A stretch of DNA of 5,476 nt from Lentisphaerota bacterium (GTDB lineage: Bacteria; Verrucomicrobiota; Kiritimatiellia; JAAZAB01), in the NCBI GenBank assembly GCA_016182435.1, contig JACPGN010000120.1:1011-6486 (forward strand), in the 5' to 3' direction. Every line of letters starts with the position of its first letter. The stretch's first letter is position 1. The position numbers were made by a program, and so were the translations under genes. Below the pieces are notes generated by a model, which worked only from the letters and a program-made list of their open reading frames with translations, was not told the DNA's origin and did no database searches. Shown in pieces: positions 1 through 5,476 of this stretch.

Positions 1-49
1 GGAAACAAAAACACCCCTTACACGTTGTCTGCGATTCTCTTAACTTGGT

Positions 50-91
50 TATTGGATATTCCTTGTTGAATATTGGATATTGTGTTGGATA
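50..91. repeat. Short TTGGATATT direct repeats
   Basis: TATTGGATATT occurs exactly at 50-60 and 71-81 (a 21-bp period), and a shortened third copy, GTTGGATA, lies at 84-91. The stretch is AT-rich compared with the genes around it. No coding potential is seen in 1-165. Confidence 0.65.
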
Positions 92-130
92 ATGGGTTGC
101 GGGCATAGCCCGCCTTAACCCCTTAATCCA
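86..130 (-). terminator. Long imperfect hairpin downstream of the DUF212 gene
   Basis: GCGGGC (99-104) and GCCCGC (108-113) form a perfect stem with a 3-nt loop. GGGTT (94-98) with AACCC (117-121) extends it across a short bulge, and TGGAT (86-90) with ATCCA (126-130) forms an outer stem. It begins 36 bp after the DUF212 stop codon, a suitable place for a terminator. No T-tract follows on the minus strand, so a simple intrinsic terminator is not proven; it may instead be an intergenic repeat. Confidence 0.4.
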
Positions 131-165
131 TGAGAAGCCTGATATTTGTTGACCGCCTCCTTGGC

Positions 166-636
166 TCAACCGCCGCGCGTCAGCGCCACGGCCTGAACCA
201 GCAGCGCGACCATGATGCCCATCAGCATGCCCAGCAACACTTCTATTTGCGTATGCCCCAGCAGCTCGACCAGCCGCTGGCGGGGAAACCGGTGCGTCTT
301 GAACAACTCGTCCAGCATCTGGTTCAAGACGCGAGCCTGCTCGCCGGCGGCGCGGCGCACGCTCTGCGCATCGAACATGACGATGGCGGCAAAGGCCAGG
401 GTGACGGCAAACAGCGGGTCGGCCGTGCCCAGGCGGATGGCTACCGAGGTGCAGAGCGCCGCGGCCAGCGAGGAATGCGCGCTGGGCATGCCGCCGGTGC
501 TGGCCAGGAAGCCGAAATCAATTTTGCGCGCCTGCACAAAAAAGCAGACCATCTTGGTGACCTGCGCCAGCATCCAGCCGCAGAAGATCGCCCAGAACGT
601 CGGGTTAAACCACCAGCCTGTCCAGATTGAATGCAT
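166..636 (-). CDS. Divergent PAP2 family (DUF212/YuiD-like) membrane protein
   Basis: This is a 156-residue protein of the family annotated as divergent PAP2 / acid phosphatase-vanadium haloperoxidase related (DUF212, Bacillus YuiD type). Its biochemical role is not established. Three family blocks are visible: STGGMPSAHSS at about residues 46-56, FDAQSVRRAAGEQA at about 88-101, and ELLGHTQIEVLLG at about 124-136. The PSAH and GH elements resemble the phosphate-binding signature of PAP2 enzymes. Hydrophobic stretches at about 12-35, 55-88 and 130-152 indicate an integral membrane protein. The length is normal for the family. I chose the ATG at 636 because the family begins close to this point and a GGGAG Shine-Dalgarno-like run lies about 6 nt upstream. 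An in-frame GTG at 747 would add 37 residues, but they would be translated from an intergenic palindrome and look unlike the family. The gene is 206 bp from the upstream sugar transferase, so it is probably expressed separately. Confidence 0.9.
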   Translation of the reverse strand: MHSIWTGWWFNPTFWAIFCGWMLAQVTKMVCFFVQARKIDFGFLASTGGMPSAHSSLAAALCTSVAIRLGTADPLFAVTLAFAAIVMFDAQSVRRAAGEQARVLNQMLDELFKTHRFPRQRLVELLGHTQIEVLLGMLMGIMVALLVQAVALTRGG

Positions 637-698
637 GGGCTCTCCCGCGAGTAGGTGTGGTTGCTGAGCCGCTTGCAAGACTATTTGCGCGCGGCAAG

Positions 699-734
699 TT
701 TTCCTCCTCAGGCGGATCCGCCTTTGGCGGAAAA
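699..734. repeat. 36-bp near-palindrome centred on GGATCC
   Basis: The half-sites 699-716 and 717-734 are reverse complements at 15 of 18 positions. The core AGGCGGATCCGCCT (710-723) is a perfect 14-bp palindrome. On the plus strand TCCGCC-TTT-GGCGGA (717-731) also forms a tight hairpin. The element lies 63-98 bp upstream of the DUF212 gene start, so it may fall in its leader or promoter region. Confidence 0.75.
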
Positions 735-832
735 GTTCAGCGTTCACGGTTCACAGTTTACGAACATGCTGATCATAAATATGTCGGGCATAAATCCACT
801 AACCTTGAACCGTGAACTATTGAACTGTGAAC
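735..832. repeat. Two facing arrays of a GTTCACG-like heptamer
   Basis: Four consecutive 7-bp units lie at 735-762 (GTTCAGC, GTTCACG, GTTCACA, GTTTACG). Four units in the opposite orientation lie at 804-832 (CTTGAAC, CGTGAAC, then an 8-bp TATTGAAC, then TGTGAAC). Exact complementary pairs include 742-751 with 808-817 and 748-758 with 823-833. The arrays could fold into a long hairpin with a spacer of about 41 nt. A run of six T follows on the plus strand (837-842), and only TTTT follows on the minus strand (734-731). The element starts 10 bp after the sugar transferase stop, so it may also help end that transcript. Confidence 0.7.
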
Positions 833-842
833 CTAATTTTTT

Positions 843-1552
<710 letters not shown>

Positions 1553-1565
<13 letters not shown>

Positions 1566-1590
1566 GCGGGCTCAACTCGATCATGCGGGC
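1553..1590. repeat. Exact 19-bp tandem duplication
   Basis: TCAACTCGATCATGCGGGC occurs twice head to tail, at 1553-1571 and 1572-1590, with no mismatch and no extension on either side. Nineteen is not a multiple of three, so the duplication throws the sugar transferase out of frame. Reading through only one copy joins ...IGQARMIEL to ILLCEQELVTF... and restores a normal protein. The unit contains the ATG used by the downstream frame. Confidence 0.97.
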
Positions 1591-2310
1591 CTGACCGATG
1601 CTGGTATCGGTGAGGATTAGCTGGTCGGCCTGATTGCCTTCGATAAAGGCGCGCAGATCGTCGAGCGAGCCTTTAATTGATTCCGGCGGAATCTCGGGGT
1701 GCGCCTCGCCCGCGCGCGTCTTAAAAAAGGCCACCACCCGCGCGCCCAGGCGCGGCTCCTGTTTCAGCGCTTTCTTCAAGTGCGCGGCGATGGCGTCGGC
1801 GCCCACGATGGCCACCCGATTGACCACCCGCCGGCGCCGGGCCAGGCGCCATTCCCAGCGGAAGAGCGCATAGCGCTCCAGCAGGACCAGCAGCGGCACG
1901 GTTGCCACCGCGAGCAGCACGGTGAGGCGCGAAAAGGGCGGCTCGGTGCGCAGGACGAAGGCCAGCGCGGCCGCCACCAGGATGGCCAGCAGGACGCCGC
2001 GCACAATCCGGGGAATCTTATCGCTGAACGCGCCGATTTGCGGGCGAACGTAAAGGCCCAGGGACTGGAAAATCAGCAGGAACAGGAACGCGCCGACTCC
2101 GGCGCCCTGCGCATACATGCTGTATAAGTTGAGCGGCGGCCGGTCGTGAAAGAGCGGGATCACTCCGCTGTCAAACCGGAGCCAGGTGGCCAGCAGGAAG
2201 CCGCAAAACACGGCCAGCGCATCGGCGCCGATCGCCACGCAACTGGCCAGTACATCGGATGTATCGCGAACGCGCATGGCTTTATTCGTTCCCGGTTTAA
2301 TCTATAATAA

Positions 2311-3492
2311 TTAACCAAGCAGCGGGATATCCGTCTCCCGGCCCTGGTTCTGGGCCGAGACATAGGCGGCATAAAGCGTGCTGACCGTATCGGCCGCCAG
2401 TAGCTCATCGCTCTGCGGCGCGCGGTCGTCCCGCAGGCATTCCATGAAGTCCTGCAGCTCCTGCGGGTAGCCGGTCATCCAGTTTTCATCCGGCGCGGGA
2501 AAGCTCCAGCCCTGCTTGGTGCCCAGTTTTTCCGTGAGATATACGTGTTGGAGTTGTTTTTCCACCGGGTTGTAGAGCAGATTAGCGTCGGTCGGATTGA
2601 TGTTGCAGCGCATACGGTGGTTGTTGGCGTAAATTTCCATCCAGTTATGCACCCCGCCCATCACGAGCTCGCAGGAAAACACGTCCGCCAGCATGCCATC
2701 CTCGAAGGTGAGGTGCACCTGGACAAAATCCTCGACATCTTTGTAATCGGTGCGCAAGTGGCCCTGGCTGATAAACTGCGGACTGCGCGTCACCGCATGG
2801 GTGCGGCAACTTACGGTTTTCGGCCGGATAGCGCGCTTGAGCCGCTCAAGTCCCTCAATGCGCTTGAGATACAAGGCGGCGGTTAGCGGGTGGCACCCCT
2901 TGCCCACCAGCGATCCGCCGCCCGAGAGATGCCAGTCGCCATAGGCGCTGCTGACACTGCCGCTGTGGCTTTCCTCGGCGTGAATCCACAAAATCTGGCC
3001 CTGGGTGGCGCGCAGGATTTCAGCTTCCTTCTGCACGGAAGGCGCATAGACCCAGTTTTCGGCATAGAATAATTTGACGCGCTGCTTGCGGGCGGCATCA
3101 ATCATCCGCTGGACCGATTGCAGGGCTTCATTGAGCAGGCCGTGCTTATCCGCGCGGTCGCCCCGCCAGTCGGGCGTGCCGGGTCCATAGGCGCCGGTGA
3201 ACGGTTTTTCCACAATGACATGGCGGCCCAGTTCACAGGCGCGCAGGCACAGCGGCTCGTGCAAAGCGCCGGGCACACAGAGGTCCACCACGTCCACAGC
3301 GCGGGCAAGGTCGTCAAAGCTGTCAAAGGCCCTAATGCCGTTCTTAGCGGCAAAGGCCTGGCGGCTTTCCTCCGATTTAGAATAAACGCCTACCACCTCG
3401 ACGGCGACTCCGCCGATGTTCCGGTAGGATTCCAAATGGAACCGGGCCGCGAAACGCGCCCCCGCCAGGCCGACCTTAATGGGTGCTTTCAT
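2311..3492 (-). CDS. Gfo/Idh/MocA family NAD(P)-dependent oxidoreductase
   Basis: This is a 393-residue cytoplasmic oxidoreductase of the glucose-fructose oxidoreductase / inositol dehydrogenase / MocA family, whose members oxidise or reduce hydroxyl groups of sugars, inositols or sugar nucleotides. The N-terminal Rossmann domain starts IKVGLAGARFAARFH at about residues 5-19. The nucleotide-binding turn is GLAGAR rather than the common GxxGxG form. VEKPF at about 94-98 holds the conserved EKP lysine (K96). The C-terminal substrate domain has GGGSLVGKGCHPL at about 191-203, with H201 at the usual active-site histidine. The Asp often seen in the DxGxH version of this motif is replaced by Gly. 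A conserved-looking AENWVYAP segment lies at about 144-151. The length is typical. The ATG at 3492 fits the family start, although no good ribosome site precedes it. The gene ends 33 bp before the sugar transferase, which suggests one operon and a possible role in making a precursor for a surface polysaccharide. The substrate cannot be assigned. Confidence 0.92.
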   Translation of the reverse strand: MKAPIKVGLAGARFAARFHLESYRNIGGVAVEVVGVYSKSEESRQAFAAKNGIRAFDSFDDLARAVDVVDLCVPGALHEPLCLRACELGRHVIVEKPFTGAYGPGTPDWRGDRADKHGLLNEALQSVQRMIDAARKQRVKLFYAENWVYAPSVQKEAEILRATQGQILWIHAEESHSGSVSSAYGDWHLSGGGSLVGKGCHPLTAALYLKRIEGLERLKRAIRPKTVSCRTHAVTRSPQFISQGHLRTDYKDVEDFVQVHLTFEDGMLADVFSCELVMGGVHNWMEIYANNHRMRCNINPTDANLLYNPVEKQLQHVYLTEKLGTKQGWSFPAPDENWMTGYPQELQDFMECLRDDRAPQSDELLAADTVSTLYAAYVSAQNQGRETDIPLLG

Positions 3493-3580
3493 GCGGGCAG
3501 GACTATACCCAATCAGGCTGGCGCTAAAAAGAGGAAAAAGATTGTCGGCGCAAGTCTCTCAGAATGTGTGAAAAAATTGC

Positions 3581-3639
3581 GGACGACGTGCCTGCCCGCA
3601 GTGGCTGCGCCACAGGCGCTGCAGGCGGGGAAGTCGTCC
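3581..3639. repeat. Nested inverted-repeat element (three stacked stems)
   Basis: Three perfect stems are nested inside one another: GGACGAC (3581-3587) with GTCGTCC (3633-3639), GCCTGC (3590-3595) with GCAGGC (3621-3626), and GTGGC (3601-3605) with GCCAC (3609-3613) around a TGC loop. Together they give 18 base pairs of potential stem in 59 nt. No T-tract follows on either strand, so this is not a classical intrinsic terminator. It looks like a REP-like or other dispersed intergenic element. Confidence 0.7.
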
Positions 3640-3683
3640 CTCCATTGGTGAAATCAAGCCGTTTTTCCTCGGAAAATGGAGGG
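3638..3683. repeat. Inverted repeat abutting the nested element
   Basis: CCCTCCATT (3638-3646) pairs perfectly with AATGGAGGG (3675-3683). Between them lies a second small palindrome, TTTTCC-TC-GGAAAA (3663-3676), which overlaps the right arm, so the two foldings exclude each other. It directly joins the nested element on its left. Confidence 0.6.
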
Positions 3684-3738
3684 TCCCTGGCCGACGCTCG
3701 GGCAGGCGGGTTCCACCCCGACCGACGCTCCCTGGCCG
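3684..3738. repeat. Permuted direct repeats downstream of polX
   Basis: TCCCTGGCCG occurs at 3684-3693 and 3729-3738, and CCGACGCTC at 3691-3699 and 3722-3730. The two modules appear in opposite order but the same orientation. On the minus strand both copies look like circular permutations of a 14-bp unit, GAGCGTCGGCCAGG. The array starts 10 bp after the polX stop codon. The whole 256-bp gap 3493-3748 holds no credible gene. Confidence 0.55.
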
Positions 3739-3748
3739 GAATACGTCA

Positions 3749-5473
3749 TCATCCGGTTCGTTTCAGGAGTTTCTGCAGGGCGCTCCAGCCGCGGGTGTTG
3801 AGCACGTCATCTTTCTCCAGCCAGCCGCGGCGGGCCTGGCCGAGACCCAAACGCATCAAATCAAGATCATTGGGATTATGGGCATCCGTGGAAATCGCCA
3901 CCTTCACGCCCAGGTCTTTGGCCATGCGGCAATAAGCGGCGTTCAAATCCAGGCGCTGGGGGTGGGCGTTCAACTCTATAAAACAGCCGCGTTCCCTGGC
4001 GGGGGGCAACAGGCGCTCCAAGTCCACCTCATAGGCCTCGCGCTCGCCGATCAGCCGGCCGGTGGGATGAGCCAAGATATGGAAATAGGGATTATCCATG
4101 GCGCGGATGATCCGTTCGGTCTGCTTCTCGCGCGAGAGGGTAAAGAGATGGTGGACGGAGCCCACGACAATATCCAGCTCCTTGAGGATGTCGTCGGATA
4201 AATCCAGCTCCCCGGATTCGAGGATGTCCACCTCAATTGATTTCAAGATGCGGAAGCCGCGGAACTTTTCGTTCAGGCGATCAATTTCATGGATCTGCTG
4301 CTTCAGGCGCGCGCTGTTCAGGCCGTGGACCATGCTCAGGCGTTTGGAATGGTCCGTAATCGCCAGGTATTCATAGCCGCGTTTTTGCGCCGTTGCGGCC
4401 ATTTCCGCGATACTGCTTGTGCCATCCGTGGCGTTCGAGTGGGCGTGCAAGTCGCCGCGGATATCCGCCAGGGTAACAAGTTTCGGCAGTTGGCCGCGCT
4501 CGGCCGCTTCGATTTCGCCCCGGCCCTCGCGCAGTTCCGGCTCGATATACGGCAACTGCACCGCGGCATAGACCTCCTGCTCCGTTGCCCCGCCCACGCG
4601 CTTCTCGCCGCGAAACACGCCATATTCATTGAGCTTGAGTCCCTTCTGCAGCGCGCGCGCGCGGATGGCAATGTTGTGCGTTTTGGACCCCGTGAAATAA
4701 TGCAACGCGGCGCCATAGCTCTCTTCCGGTACCACGCGCAGGTCCACCTGCAGGCCTGAGCGCAGCACAATTGCCGAGCGCGTTGGGCCCTGCGCAATTA
4801 CCTTGGCGGCATCCTCATGCCCGACAAATCTCCGCATGATTTCGGCGCTGTCCGCGCCGGTCGCCAGGATATCCACGTCCCCCACTGTTTCCAGCCGCCG
4901 CCGAAAACTGCCGGCCGGCACAACCTGTTTAACCCCTTTCACCCCGCGTAAAGTTTTCAGCAGCGACGCCACGACTTGTTCAGCCGTGAACCACAACACG
5001 CGGTTCCCGGCCTGGGTTTTCCTTTCGATATACTCGCGAATTTTTTGTTCGGTTTTTTCGGCAAACCCGGCCAGGGTCCGCAGTTTGCCGGTGCGCACGG
5101 CGTTGCCCAGGCCTTTAAGATCCATGATCCTCAACTTTTCGAAGATTTCATGGACTCGTTTGGGGCCCAGTCCCGGAATCTTCATCAGGTCGCTGAGCGT
5201 CTCCGGTACCTGCTTGGCCTCCTTTTCCAATGCTTTCAGATGCCCGGTTTCCACGATCTCCTTCATTTTCAGGGCCAGGGCTTCGCCGATGCCGGGCAAT
5301 TCGGACAAGTCCTCTTTAGCCGCGACCATATCGGTCACGCTGCGCGGCAGGTTTTCCACCAGCCGGGCGGCGTTGCGGTAGGCGCGCACGCGAAACACAT
5401 TGGCGCCCTCGATTTCCAGCAGGTCGGCCAGCTTGTCGAGCGTTTGGGCAATTTCGATATTATGAACCGGCAT
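3749..5473 (-). CDS. polX: DNA polymerase/3'-5' exonuclease PolX (family X polymerase with PHP domain)
   Basis: This is a complete 574-residue PolX, the bacterial family X polymerase that fills small gaps in base-excision repair and carries a metal-dependent PHP nuclease domain. Order of parts: an N-terminal 8-kDa-like helical region (about 1-50); helix-hairpin-helix DNA-binding motifs around LPGIGEAL (59-66) and IPGLGPKRV (99-107); the nucleotidyltransferase core with AGSFRRRLETVGDVDIL (187-203), giving catalytic D199 and D201, and the third carboxylate D244 in VDLRV; then the PHP domain from about 338. All PHP metal-binding motifs are present: DLHAHS (H343, H345), ATDG (D350), ITDHS (H375), E414 in SIEVDIL, VGSVHH (H441), ILAHP (H469) and STDAH (D530, H532). 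Both activities should therefore be intact. The length is typical. MPVHNIEIA is the usual family N-terminus, so the start at 5473 is probably right although only three bases upstream are visible and no ribosome site can be judged. It appears functionally unrelated to the polysaccharide genes downstream. Confidence 0.96.
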   Translation of the reverse strand: MPVHNIEIAQTLDKLADLLEIEGANVFRVRAYRNAARLVENLPRSVTDMVAAKEDLSELPGIGEALALKMKEIVETGHLKALEKEAKQVPETLSDLMKIPGLGPKRVHEIFEKLRIMDLKGLGNAVRTGKLRTLAGFAEKTEQKIREYIERKTQAGNRVLWFTAEQVVASLLKTLRGVKGVKQVVPAGSFRRRLETVGDVDILATGADSAEIMRRFVGHEDAAKVIAQGPTRSAIVLRSGLQVDLRVVPEESYGAALHYFTGSKTHNIAIRARALQKGLKLNEYGVFRGEKRVGGATEQEVYAAVQLPYIEPELREGRGEIEAAERGQLPKLVTLADIRGDLHAHSNATDGTSSIAEMAATAQKRGYEYLAITDHSKRLSMVHGLNSARLKQQIHEIDRLNEKFRGFRILKSIEVDILESGELDLSDDILKELDIVVGSVHHLFTLSREKQTERIIRAMDNPYFHILAHPTGRLIGEREAYEVDLERLLPPARERGCFIELNAHPQRLDLNAAYCRMAKDLGVKVAISTDAHNPNDLDLMRLGLGQARRGWLEKDDVLNTRGWSALQKLLKRTG

Positions 5474-5476
5474 AAG

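Noticed and set aside
637..747. Longer version of the DUF212 protein starting at a GTG at 747 (37 extra residues)
   Set aside because: The extra part is translated from the palindrome and one heptamer array, is basic and unlike the family, and the ATG at 636 has a better ribosome site.
2278..2310. AT-rich 33-bp gap before the sugar transferase as a separate promoter
   Set aside because: TATTAT-like strings occur, but no -35 element lies at suitable spacing; the short gap is better explained as an operon junction.
2314..2331. The oxidoreductase ends in DIPLLG, which also occurs in the sugar transferase (IADIPLLGV), suggesting recombination
   Set aside because: Only six residues match and the codons differ. 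DIPLLG is an ordinary conserved piece of the transferase, so this is most likely coincidence.
3502..3507. TATAGT on the minus strand as a -10 box for the oxidoreductase gene
   Set aside because: The matching -35 position reads TTTTTA, a poor fit, and the transcript would start only a few bases before the ATG. A leaderless mRNA is possible but unsupported.
3564..3935. Plus-strand open frame spanning the polX end and the repeat-rich gap
   Set aside because: Part of it is antisense to polX and the rest runs through structured repeats. No domain, no ribosome site.

Overview
The window holds a short run of bacterial genes, all on the minus strand. It looks like chromosomal DNA from a GC-rich, probably Gram-negative environmental bacterium. 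The protein types and repeat-rich intergenic DNA would fit a PVC-type lineage (Kiritimatiellota or Lentisphaerota), Omnitrophota, or a deltaproteobacterial group. That placement is an impression from the sequence, not something a marker gene here proves. I see no rRNA, tRNA, CRISPR array, transposase, phage gene or plus-strand gene.

In transcription order (right to left) the layout is as follows. (1) 5473-3749 is a complete PolX-type DNA polymerase/PHP phosphoesterase. (2) 3748-3493 is a non-coding gap packed with nested inverted repeats and permuted direct repeats. (3) 3492-2311 is a Gfo/Idh/MocA-family NAD(P)-dependent oxidoreductase. (4) After 33 bp, 2277-843 is a polyprenyl-phosphate sugar-1-phosphate transferase (WcaJ/EpsE-like initiator of exopolysaccharide synthesis). 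It is split into two overlapping frames by an exact 19-bp tandem duplication. (5) 842-637 is a gap holding a 36-bp near-palindrome and two facing arrays of a GTTCACG-like heptamer. (6) 636-166 is a small membrane protein of the divergent PAP2 (DUF212/YuiD) family. (7) 165-1 contains a long imperfect hairpin and TTGGATATT-type repeats.

The oxidoreductase and the sugar transferase are close enough to be co-transcribed and plausibly belong to one surface-polysaccharide pathway. One would modify a sugar or sugar nucleotide, and the other would load the first sugar phosphate on the lipid carrier. PolX (DNA repair) and the DUF212 protein look like unrelated neighbours, each separated by repeat-rich spacers.

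The most notable observation is the 19-bp duplication. Removing one copy restores a normal 471-residue transferase exactly, so it is a recent mutation, a reversible on/off switch, or an assembly error. The three repeat-rich spacers look like members of dispersed intergenic repeat families. I found no convincing evidence of a wholly new multi-gene system.
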